From: Mycolicibacterium moriokaense
GTDB lineage: Bacteria; Actinomycetota; Actinomycetes; Mycobacteriales; Mycobacteriaceae
Direction: 5' to 3'
DNA length: 64,000 nt
Assembly: GCF_003201655.1 (NCBI RefSeq)
Contig: NZ_QJJU01000006.1
Coordinates: forward strand, 124,001-188,000
The notes under the pieces were generated by a model. The model saw nothing but the letters and a program-made list of their open reading frames with translations, searched no databases and was not told the DNA's origin. Both the position numbers and the translations under genes were made by a program. Positions 14,345-22,443 of the stretch are shown one piece after another. Numbering within the stretch: position 1 is the stretch's first letter; every line of letters begins with the position of its first letter.

Positions 14345-16293
14345 GGCTGCCCTACGCGCTGATTCTCCGGAGAACCCCGTCTCCGCACTTGGTTCCACAG
14401 CGCGCGGAGATCCCTATCGATAAGAACGCGGTCACCCACGAGCCTGAATTGGCTCCTTGCCAGCTCCGACATCGTCGCGGGATAGATCTCGCCACCGCTT
14501 TTCACTCTCAGCCGATACTGCAGGGTGTCGGTCAGTAGCGCGCCGAACAGACAAAGCATGTGCATTGCCGAAGACAACAGTAGGATGAGCCACGTCACGC
14601 TGGCGACCTTCGAGCCGTGTGGGCCAATATGTTCCATCGTGCCGCGCCCGACCGCGGCTAGTGCGGACAAAGCAATGAGTGCGGTGGCGTTTACAAACGC
14701 CCACACCATCAACAACACCGTCGATGCCGACGCGCGAGGTAGGCTTACGGTGAATTTCGCCACCGCCCAAGCGGATACGATCGTTGGCACCGTCATCAGC
14801 AGAGTGATCCAGGCTTGCGAAAACGACTGTGGTGATTGGGCGGCAACAGTGATGGCGCTGTAATTGTAGCCCACCAGCCAGGAAAGAAGTCCAACGTAGA
14901 ACGACAGTCCGACGATGATTCCCAAACTCCCTGGCGGAACTTCCCTAAATTGCACACCCAATGACGGTGTGAACCTCGGTGGAGTCGGCCCGTTGGCCGC
15001 CGAACTAGCCGAGATGTCCCGGATGCGGAGGTGGGCGACGCTCGTTCCGTGGCCGAGTAGCTCCACCGAATGATTGGGCATCGCCGCGCTTCCCCGGCGA
15101 TCCCGCCGATGTTGCGGAGCCTGGTCCAGGTCGACCTGCCCGCTGTGAAAGTAGAGGCCGTCGCTTGCAACCACTTCGAGCTCGTAGCTCTGACATCTGG
15201 TGGCGTAGTCGGGGCTGAGCTTGAGTTCGCGCGGGATGAGTCCTAGGCCGAGCCGGACCCCGCTGCCGCCGCGAAGCGAATCGCCGCTGATCGGTCGGTC
15301 ATAGGTGGCGTCCACTCTGTAATATCGGCGACTCGTCGTTACGACACTAGTACGGCACCAGACGGGCCTCCGCCTGTACAAGTCGCCGACGGTAGTTATC
15401 AGTCGGTCGATCTCGGCATCGACGACGGCATCACTGCGTCCGCCGCCGCGTAGCGCCTTTGCGCTGAGCTGCTCGCCGAACCTCTTCGTCTCGGCTTCGA
15501 TAGCTGCGATGTCGGCGTCCGACGGTATGACGTCGCTGCAGACGTGAACGAGCAGGTCCTTCCAGGTCGCTAGCATGTCAGTCGATAGGGCGTCGTCCAA
15601 GATAGTCTGAATCCAGATGCCGAGGACGCGGATAGTCAGCGCGTTGGCGTCACGGTACGGAATGGCACTCACCCGTTTTGCATCCACTGAGATGCTCAGG
15701 TTCTGGAGGTCCTGTCCCTTTTGAACCATACCGAGGATGAACACTTCTCGTGGCTCGTCCACGTCGTCGCTACCAGTGTCCTCGTGCTCCGTGGTCTCGC
15801 CGGAGACCAGACGAGCGAGCGAAAGCCGCATAGACACCGTCGTCACCATTGAGGTGCCATCGAGCTTGACCGTCTCGGCGATCTTCGTTGTGTATGTCTC
15901 CGGCGACCGGAGAAACACTAGGGCACGGGCCAGTTCCTCGGGCAACATGTAGTCGGCACGCCGCCAGTACTCGCTGATCCGGGCGCGGTCGAACTGCTGC
16001 TCGTTGCGTAAGTCGCCTCCGTAACTTTTCTCGCGGAAGGCGTAGCGAACCGACATGGTGAGCGCGGCGATCGCGGCGAACACCCAGTTCAGGCCTTCGG
16101 CCGGAAATACCCCGTGCCACTGGATCAGGTCGATACGGACGTTGCTGATCAAAATAATGGCGAGGCACGTGGCCACGACGAGATTGCAGGCCATGCAAAG
16201 CATCCGGCGTTTGAATTCACCGATGTGGTACGGCTTGCTTCCTCGGTACGGGCTCGCCCGGCGGTGTGTGGCGCCGATCGGATCGGACGTCAC
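14341..16293 (-). CDS. Multi-pass membrane protein, fourth gene of the nucleotidyltransferase operon
   Basis: The 650-residue protein has two transmembrane helices near the N-terminus (MLCMACNLVVATCLAIILIS at about 33, LNWVFAAIAALTMSVRYAF at about 65). About 360 residues of soluble sequence follow, rich in charged residues (YWRRADYMLPEELARALVFL), then four C-terminal helices between about 450 and 590 (LGIIVGLSFYVGLLSWLV, WITLLMTVPTIVSAW, STVLLMVWAFVNATALIAL, VTWLILLLSSAMHMLCLF). The start is the GTG at 16293, overlapping the preceding stop as GTGA. I do not recognise the family. In a signalling-type operon it would be the natural effector or sensor at the membrane, which is inference. Confidence 0.7.
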   Translation of the reverse strand: MTSDPIGATHRRASPYRGSKPYHIGEFKRRMLCMACNLVVATCLAIILISNVRIDLIQWHGVFPAEGLNWVFAAIAALTMSVRYAFREKSYGGDLRNEQQFDRARISEYWRRADYMLPEELARALVFLRSPETYTTKIAETVKLDGTSMVTTVSMRLSLARLVSGETTEHEDTGSDDVDEPREVFILGMVQKGQDLQNLSISVDAKRVSAIPYRDANALTIRVLGIWIQTILDDALSTDMLATWKDLLVHVCSDVIPSDADIAAIEAETKRFGEQLSAKALRGGGRSDAVVDAEIDRLITTVGDLYRRRPVWCRTSVVTTSRRYYRVDATYDRPISGDSLRGGSGVRLGLGLIPRELKLSPDYATRCQSYELEVVASDGLYFHSGQVDLDQAPQHRRDRRGSAAMPNHSVELLGHGTSVAHLRIRDISASSAANGPTPPRFTPSLGVQFREVPPGSLGIIVGLSFYVGLLSWLVGYNYSAITVAAQSPQSFSQAWITLLMTVPTIVSAWAVAKFTVSLPRASASTVLLMVWAFVNATALIALSALAAVGRGTMEHIGPHGSKVASVTWLILLLSSAMHMLCLFGALLTDTLQYRLRVKSGGEIYPATMSELARSQFRLVGDRVLIDRDLRALWNQVRRRGSPENQRVGQP

Positions 16294-16961
16294 GTGGATA
16301 TTCCCTGCAGTGCCTTTGCCAGTGCCTTGCGTTCGCTCGCGGCGACGGGTACGCGCGCCGACCGCGACACGTCCAGACCCTTTCGGCCGATGAGCACATC
16401 CTGAAAGCCCTGACGCGGCAGGCTCATCACCACGAGCGTGCAACAGAACTCGCTCTGCGGAATCGGCGTCGCATGAAACACACCGGCCGGCAACCAGTGC
16501 GCCGACCCGGCCTGCGTCTCAACGTTGTTGGCAATGATCTCGATGCGTCCAGGAAGCGGCATTTCGACCAGGTCGTCGTAGCCCTTGCCATAGTTCGGCT
16601 GGACAGAATAGGTGGAGAACTGACTCGACGGTGCACACTCTTCCACGATCGCGTATTGGTCCTCGAGGTACCGGCCACAGAGAACCTTGGAGTAGAGGTC
16701 GAAGCAGTGCTGGTGGATGTCTGCGTGATTGGGCCGCTCTCGCCGAATGCCCTTAAGCCAGCAGTGCAATCGGACGAGTCCAAGTCCGAGCACCGACATG
16801 ACCTCGAATGTCATGAAGCCGGTCGGATGCCAGAATCCCGGCGGGAGCCCGTCGGACTTGGCTAGGTGGAAGACGTCCGATTCGCATTCGGAGACAATCG
16901 CCGCGCCGCGATCGATGAAATCGAAGAATTCAGCATTCTGTCTCGGGTACTCCGCATTCAT
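16290..16961 (-). CDS. Cupin-like hypothetical protein of the nucleotidyltransferase operon
   Basis: The 223-residue protein has a helical N-terminal half (MNAEYPRQNAEFFDFIDRG to LGLGLVRLHCWLKGIRRER). The C-terminal half resembles a small beta-barrel: MPLPGRIEIIANNVETQAGS, AHWLPAGVFHATPIP and CTLVVMSLPRQG. The two histidines in the H-x7-H block recall the second cupin motif as in cysteine-dioxygenase-like proteins, but the first motif is not clear, so enzyme activity is uncertain. It overlaps the ParB-like gene by one base (TGATG) and the membrane-protein gene by four. Confidence 0.6.
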   Translation of the reverse strand: MNAEYPRQNAEFFDFIDRGAAIVSECESDVFHLAKSDGLPPGFWHPTGFMTFEVMSVLGLGLVRLHCWLKGIRRERPNHADIHQHCFDLYSKVLCGRYLEDQYAIVEECAPSSQFSTYSVQPNYGKGYDDLVEMPLPGRIEIIANNVETQAGSAHWLPAGVFHATPIPQSEFCCTLVVMSLPRQGFQDVLIGRKGLDVSRSARVPVAASERKALAKALQGIST

Positions 16962-17491
16962 CAGCTGAGTGCAAACGCGGCTTCGAGGTCGGCAGCGATC
17001 CGCGAACCTGGCCGGAACAGACTGCCATCCAGTTGGTCCCGGATCGGCATGAGATCAGTCGGCTCGGGTGACACCTCGACGTTCGCCAGCGACAGGAGGC
17101 GGCCCGGTGGCGGCAGCGGGCGCCGCGGCGTAAAAATGGTCACCAGTAGCTCGTGGCGGCCCCGGTTGCGCGCCGCAAGACAGCGGTGCACACCGTCGAT
17201 GATCATCAGTTCACCGGTGTCCGTTAGGTCCACTAGTACGCCAGCCGAACCTGATGTCGTGGCGCTCAGCGGTGGAAAGAGCGGACGGCCTTGGGCAATC
17301 CAGCAGTCCACAGCCGCCTGCACCCGCTGCAGGTGACTCTGTTGGACGACGTTCTGGACCGTCTTCAGTGAGTCGATCCGTATAGGGCGCAGGGTCGCCG
17401 AAACACGGCCATAGCGCGGCCAGAGAGACGATGCGATCCCCTCCGCTGTCTGCAGCGCTGCCAGCGTGAACGTCTCCTCGGTTGTTGCCAT
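16961..17491 (-). CDS. ParB/sulfiredoxin-like domain protein
   Basis: The 176-residue protein contains a segment typical of the ParB N-terminal / Srx fold: LVDLTDTGELMIIDGVHRCL followed by AARNRGRHELLVTIF (residues about 85-120), where the DG-x-HR block forms the nucleotide- or phosphate-binding box. ParB proteins use it to bind CTP; related domains act as nucleases or kinases. No helix-turn-helix follows, so it is not a classical partition protein. The ATG at 17491 has AGGGAA upstream. It lies 10 bases after the nucleotidyltransferase gene, as the second gene of the operon. Confidence 0.62.
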   Translation of the reverse strand: MATTEETFTLAALQTAEGIASSLWPRYGRVSATLRPIRIDSLKTVQNVVQQSHLQRVQAAVDCWIAQGRPLFPPLSATTSGSAGVLVDLTDTGELMIIDGVHRCLAARNRGRHELLVTIFTPRRPLPPPGRLLSLANVEVSPEPTDLMPIRDQLDGSLFRPGSRIAADLEAAFALS

Positions 17492-17501
17492 GTGCAGTTC
17501 C

Positions 17502-18536
17502 CTATCGCAGCGACCACGTCGGTGTCAGCAGGCGGGATTCGTTGCCATCGATGACCGACAGCGCGCGGACGCGGGTGGTCCCGGTGTCGATATCGATGAC
17601 GGCGCCGTGAAACATCGCTGTGTCACCTTTGGCGAAGTCACCCCGAGATCGCATGTGACTGATCAGAACCGGTAGCTGACTCCCTAGCTGGACAACGGGA
17701 TTGGTCGACTCAACCACCTCACACCGCACCCAGGTCGGGAGGAAGCCGCCGTGCATATTGTCAACCACAACCGCCTTGACGGTGACGGATTGGGCGACGT
17801 CCGAGATCGATCGCAACGCCGCGAGCGGGCTTTCTAACGCTTCGCGATAGACAAAGAACGGGCAAAAGATCCCCGTAGGCGTCCTGAGCCTGATGCGCCA
17901 GCCCTTGCCGTGTTCCCACAGCCGTTCTACCTCCTGCCTCTCCGATCTCTCCTGCAGCACCGCGACAGCATCGGCGGCATCGTGCGTCGTTCCCCGCAGC
18001 ACCACATCGAGGTCGTGCAACTCGACCGGCAGATCGTTTGCAGTCGACAGCGCATGCGACCCCGTCAGTCCGATGTCGAAGTGGTCCGCTAGCCGTCCCA
18101 AGAACCGGCGGGCCATAGCCCGTGCCCGATCGAGTTTCACGGCTCCCACGTCGTTCACAGACGTGTGCGTGTAAACCGCGTCAATCCGGCCGATCGGCAC
18201 GATCGACTTAGCCAGGAATGGATGCGCACAGTCAAAGAACATTCCTGTGTGCGCTCTTACTCGAGGTCGTTTGAGTTCGGGTAAACCGCGACCGTGTCGC
18301 TGGTAGGCCTTGCGGTAGTTCATGCCGAGTAGCAAATGGGGGCCTGAAGCGTCTGGAAGATAACTCAACTCACCAACGACAAGGCCCGGTGGGTGTGTGT
18401 ACCCGTGCACAGTAAGTATCGAGCCGTCGTCGAGAATGCAGTACTGCTGGTCCATGGGCTCATCCACCGTTCGTGGATGCAGGCAGCCGACCTGAGCCGA
18501 CGCACCCGGCCCCAATCTGCTGATCATGTCGATCAT
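17502..18536 (-). CDS. Nucleotidyltransferase-fold protein (archaeal COG1665-like), first gene of operon
   Basis: The 344-residue protein has an N-terminal domain with HPPGLVVGELSYLPD and YRKAYQRHG, then a nucleotidyltransferase core at about residues 155-190: HFDIGLTGSHALSTANDL followed by VELHDLDVVLRG, with the Gly-Ser and paired Asp that bind the metal-nucleotide. This arrangement reminds me of archaeal predicted nucleotidyltransferases rather than of CBASS or AbiE enzymes. A C-terminal beta-rich domain (VKAVVVDNMHGGFLPTWVR) follows. The start may be the ATG at 18536 or one nine bases downstream that is better spaced from GGAAG. It opens a five-gene overlapping operon of unknown function. 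Confidence 0.68.
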   Translation of the reverse strand: MIDMISRLGPGASAQVGCLHPRTVDEPMDQQYCILDDGSILTVHGYTHPPGLVVGELSYLPDASGPHLLLGMNYRKAYQRHGRGLPELKRPRVRAHTGMFFDCAHPFLAKSIVPIGRIDAVYTHTSVNDVGAVKLDRARAMARRFLGRLADHFDIGLTGSHALSTANDLPVELHDLDVVLRGTTHDAADAVAVLQERSERQEVERLWEHGKGWRIRLRTPTGIFCPFFVYREALESPLAALRSISDVAQSVTVKAVVVDNMHGGFLPTWVRCEVVESTNPVVQLGSQLPVLISHMRSRGDFAKGDTAMFHGAVIDIDTGTTRVRALSVIDGNESRLLTPTWSLR

Positions 18537-18692
18537 GCTTCCAAAATAGAGGAATCAGACTGCTAATGGCTCAACATGCGCGCTGAGGCGCCAGGTTGGC
18601 GAGCGAGTGTTCAGTGGCGAGGCAGTCCGGCTCGCTGCCCTTCGCGCAACTTGCAGCCGTGCCGTTGTCGGCACGGGGCGGCCGGTCCGCTG

Positions 18693-18785
18693 GTACGGGG
18701 GCCACGAAATCGACCCGCGGCTAATGCCGGAGCGCTCCGCGATATCGATGAAAGTTGTTCTGCGGGACCCCTGTTCGGCGAAAGG
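18693..18785 (-). pseudogene. TetR-family helix-turn-helix remnant
   Basis: An in-frame piece reads PFAEQGSRRTTFIDIAERSG followed by ISRGSISW. This is the N-terminal DNA-binding signature of TetR regulators (typically LFAEQGYxxTTFxDIAERSG, then ISRGSIPWHF). The following residues degenerate and no ligand-binding domain exists. It is a relic of a TetR gene eroded within the island. Confidence 0.5.
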
Positions 18786-18862
18786 AGCTCCAGCGCCTGA
18801 CTGCTGTACTGCAGCCATTGCGAAGCTTCCAATTGAGCGGGTGAATGGTCGCCGGCGAAGGG

Positions 18863-18886
18863 GGATTTGTGAACGGATTTGTGAAC
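18863..18886. repeat. 12-base tandem duplication
   Basis: GGATTTGTGAAC occurs twice with no spacer. The copies are perfect. It could be a small protein-binding iteron or a replication slip. Confidence 0.6.
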
Positions 18887-19109
18887 GAAACTCGGTAGAA
18901 CACCCAAGACGCAGCTGATCGGCGCGCGACAGCGCGGACTGTCCACCTGTTCTGACCTGCACGTTTGAGACACGCACTCAACTACGCAACGCGGAGCCAG
19001 TAGCTCATAGCCCAGAGGTCGGAGCCGAACGCAAGCGACTTTCGTTTGAATTGGCCGTTCATTGTTCTCAGGGCGTTGGACCACGCTTGGGTCGGCGATT
19101 GCGAGGCGG

Positions 19110-20063
19110 TCATCGGCCGAACAGGTACCGCTCGAATTCGTCGCGTGCGACGGGTCGGCCGATTCGGCCGGAAGCTTCTGCGGCCCAACGTCCGAGCAGG
19201 TCGATGTAGCGCTGATAGGTCTCTGGCCACCAATAGTTGTCGCTGAGTTTCCACTGGCACTCGCGGCCGAGGGCGCCGGCGACTTGGCTGTCGAGGATCA
19301 GGCATGGGTGGTTGGGGTCGCCTGCGCCAGCGAAGTAGAGGACCTTCGTGAAGAAGGCTGGGCCGATTTCTGCGATGGCAGGTCGACGTGTGCGCCGCGG
19401 TCCCCGCACACCCTGGATGCGGGGATAAAGGGTGTCGTAGGCAGCTTCTGGATCAGTTGACGACAGAGCAATAGCGGTGCGCAGCGCTGACAACGCCTCG
19501 TTGGGATTATCGGCGACTGCCCGGATGCGTTTTCGCCCAGCACGTTTGGCACGCGTACCCCAAGCTAAAGTGTTCCACAGCAGCGCCAACACCTGCTCGT
19601 CGGAGGCGGGTCCACCGTCAGTGAGCGGCCGGGCAAGGCCAAAGACATCAGCCCGGGACAGTCCCACAGCGCCGTCGTCGCGGCGACGTACCTTTAATGG
19701 TCCACCGGGCAACCCGGCAGCGGCGATCTCTTCGTCCCACCAAGCCGAGTAGTTGACGGTTATCCAGTGTTCGTCGATACGGTCACGGCGTGATTGCGTC
19801 CGCACGATGTCAAGGGCGGCGGCAGGTAACGGGCAACTGCGGTCGGGGGTTGTCGCTGTCATCGCCAACAGACCATACCCACGTTGCCGGTCGGACCAAT
19901 CCGCCCTGCCGCCGGCGCGCTCCGTGAGCCTCAACCACGCGCCCTCATAGCGTTTCGGGCGATATTGCCGGTGGATAATCTGAGGTCGGCATCTACTGGC
20001 GCAGTGGTCAGTATTCAGCTGCCGCCGACAACCGTCACGAGTGCGAACAAGTAGCTGAACCAA
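19110..20063 (-). CDS. 8-oxoguanine DNA glycosylase OGG-fold protein
   Basis: The 317-residue frame contains blocks I associate with the OGG-fold family: DEQVLALLWNTLAWGT, IAEIGPAFFTKVLYFAGAG and CLILDSQVAGALG, in the order of a helix-hairpin-helix glycosylase core, followed by YQRYIDLLGRWA. OGG enzymes excise oxidised guanine. This divergent group is common on mobile elements and its substrate is unknown. Start uncertain: coding-like sequence extends at least to RYEGAWLRLTERAG (about 19940), the first ATG inside it is at 19862, and the frame is open to 20063. It stands alone on this strand with no operon partner. Confidence 0.75.
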   Translation of the reverse strand: MVQLLVRTRDGCRRQLNTDHCASRCRPQIIHRQYRPKRYEGAWLRLTERAGGRADWSDRQRGYGLLAMTATTPDRSCPLPAAALDIVRTQSRRDRIDEHWITVNYSAWWDEEIAAAGLPGGPLKVRRRDDGAVGLSRADVFGLARPLTDGGPASDEQVLALLWNTLAWGTRAKRAGRKRIRAVADNPNEALSALRTAIALSSTDPEAAYDTLYPRIQGVRGPRRTRRPAIAEIGPAFFTKVLYFAGAGDPNHPCLILDSQVAGALGRECQWKLSDNYWWPETYQRYIDLLGRWAAEASGRIGRPVARDEFERYLFGR

Positions 20064-20543
20064 CAGATATCGCCAGTTGGACAGCTACTTCTGGTGTTGC
20101 CGTTACGCTGTAAAGAAGTCTTTTGTCCCAGTGAAGGATCAAATGGTCTTTCTCCAGGATGACATGGCGGGTCCAAGACTCGCGTACGACCCGCAGGGCA
20201 AGGCTTTGGACCCGCTCAGAAGTCTGTTGTCGTTGTGGACCTCTTGAGTTATTGGCATAGAGGCCTCGCGCATGCTGTACCTCAGCAATGACGGAATCAA
20301 GCATTGAGGAAGCCTGCGAGTCTGGATCACCTCAATCCTCAATACCTCTTCGGAATATCTGCTTTTGACGCGACTATGAGGCGGTGCGTCCCCGCGACTC
20401 GCTGCACTCAGGCGTTTTTAATGGATGCTGATAGTCGCCAGGTTCGCGCACGAATGATGAGGCCGACGTCCTAAGCGCCGACCTCCCCGGAGACATCGAG
20501 GGAATCCGGCAAATTTCGGAACGGCCTAAAATAGCATTGACTT
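20064..20543. other. AT-richer intergenic region
   Basis: No supported gene. An 89-codon leftward frame (20035-20304) has no ribosome site and would overlap the OGG-fold gene. The right end should hold the promoter of the rightward membrane-protein gene. Confidence 0.4.
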
Positions 20544-21943
20544 ATGGATGGCGAACCGCCGCAGCAGATCCCGTCCCGGTCCGTATCGTCCCCCGCACAC
20601 GTCCGGGCGGGCCCGGTTGCCACTGTCAAGCGGTGGTTGGAGCAACTCGCAAACACAAGAGTCCTGTGGTTTCTCCTGCTTGGCACACTGTTCGTGGATG
20701 GCCTGGGAGCGGTCGTGCTTGCCGGCCTCGAGTTCTATATGGCCGCGACACTCATCGGAACGATGGCAGCCGGCACTATGCTCGCAATTGGAATCACGAA
20801 CTGGTGGGCTTTGTACTCCACTCTGCGGCGGAGGGAACACTCATGGCCTAGGGAAGTCGTCATCGCCCAAGTACTCGTGCTTTTGCTGACCGGGTACATC
20901 GTCTTGACCGACTGGCGAAGCCCTGAAATCAGTTGGCCCGTGATGGCAATCGCGGTGCTGATTTTTATTGTCGGTCTTCTCTGGATCTTGTTTCTCGGCG
21001 CCAGCGCTGGGGTAGAGTGGACAAAGACATCGATCGTAATAACGGCACTTCTTCCGCTTGTCGGATTGTTACAATTCTGGCTGCAAACTTATTACATCCC
21101 ACAAACGTTAAAGCCGCTTGTAGATATTTCGAGCGATCTCTCATTGCAGAGTCAGACTGGGCCGACTATGCATTTGTCCGCGAAGGTTACAGTTCATAAC
21201 CGCGGCACAGGGGGGTAAAGGTGGCCGATGCGCTGATGCGCGTGACCGCATATACGCGAACGCCCCAACCGCAAGCACAGCGGTCACAATGCGTGGATAC
21301 ATACGGACCCAAACCGTTTTGCCAGTTAGCGAGTGGTTTAGATCTATGGGGCGGTAACATTGACAGTGACTTCCGCCTAAATCCGACTCGGCCAACAAGT
21401 AGTCAATTACTTTACGCTAGCGATTTTATGACTGGTAAGGGCACATTCTTGCCAGCTGGCGCTACCGAGACCTTTCAAAGAACTGTAGACATGGACGCAG
21501 CGACCTTTCGGTTGGCCCGCTTGTCTGTCAGCGCAGTATTCCTCACTGATCAAAAAATAAAAGAGACTAGGTGGTGCGCGGATGTCAACCCGCTATCGCC
21601 TTCGTTGTTTGCGGCGAAAACTCTTGATAATCCCGATGGCAGGTTAGACGGTGTGCCGAAGGATAAGCTCGGGCATGAGTTTTGCCTAGAATATGAGATC
21701 GCGCCAAAGAATGTTATCGAGAAGTGGATCGGTAATCGCCCCGTCCTTCGTGTGTTCATGATCCTCGATGATCCGCTGGATCCCGGTAATGAATATCCGC
21801 AAATCGATTATACGTACAACGCCGCTAATGGATTCGACAAGCCGGATCGGGGCCAACGTGATTCGAGAAAAATCATCGATGATGCGGTTCCGACTGTGGC
21901 CTATCTCGACGTATCCGCCGAGTATGCTCCGGCGGATCCTTGA
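20544..21943 (+). pseudogene. Membrane protein split by a frameshift at a G-run
   Basis: Two consecutive frames form one protein of about 465 residues. The first (20544-21218) has four transmembrane helices (VLWFLLLGTLFVDGLGAVVL, YMAATLIGTMAAGTMLAIG, EVVIAQVLVLLLTGYIVLT, VMAIAVLIFIVGLLWILFL) plus a fifth hydrophobic stretch and ends KVTVHNRGTGG. The second (21221-21943) continues as a soluble domain (VADALMRVTAYTRTP to PTVAYLDVSAEYAPADP). Seven G residues at 21210-21215 instead of six would fuse the frames as TGGVKVADAL. So this is a one-base deletion, a phase-variable tract or a sequencing error. No family is recognised. Codon use is AT-richer than elsewhere, as expected for acquired DNA. 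Confidence 0.65.
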
Positions 21944-22443
21944 TGCTGCCCTTGTGGCGGGCGATACGTGGATCGACAGGCCGGAGTGGTCAACGCGGCG
22001 ACGGGTGTGGCGCGACGGTCATTGAATGGCCGCGTGATGTAGTCGTCGTCGCCAAGGGCGAGTAGTCGAAGGCGACGGAGGATCCCGGAGTCTCTTTCGC
22101 GAGCATCCGCACCCTTGACTCGATCGGGTAGATGCGTTGTTGGGCAGAAACGCCACACACTCCGAAGGTTGCCGATTCCATCTGGCGGCGGTCTGTGGGG
22201 CTCCTTGTCCGGCCGTACTTGGGTTCGCTTGTTACGATTTATTCACCACCAAAGACTGCGAAGCGAACGGAATGGGCCTCGTCCCATCGAGCATGTCGAG
22301 TGGTGAAACTACTTGGCTCACAAGGAAAGACGGGAAATATACGCGTTGTTGGGATTCGGTTGGGTATTCCGAGGTCGCGGACTAGGACCCCGATCTGCCT
22401 GCAGTTCAGAGCGTCTCTTGAAAGTTAAAACAAGTGAACGGCC
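21944..22443. other. Intergenic region without recognised features
   Basis: The two flanking genes converge here. I see no gene, RNA or strong hairpin. Confidence 0.4.

Larger units (their letters stand above)
18537..19109. other. Intergenic region with decayed TetR fragment and tandem repeat
   Basis: There is no intact gene. It holds a TetR-like remnant (18693-18785) and a 12-base tandem repeat (18863-18886), plus the presumed promoter of the leftward nucleotidyltransferase operon near 18537-18600. Confidence 0.5.

Noticed and set aside
20035..20304. 89-codon leftward frame as a small gene
   Set aside because: No ribosome site, overlap with the OGG-fold gene, no recognisable sequence; insufficient support.
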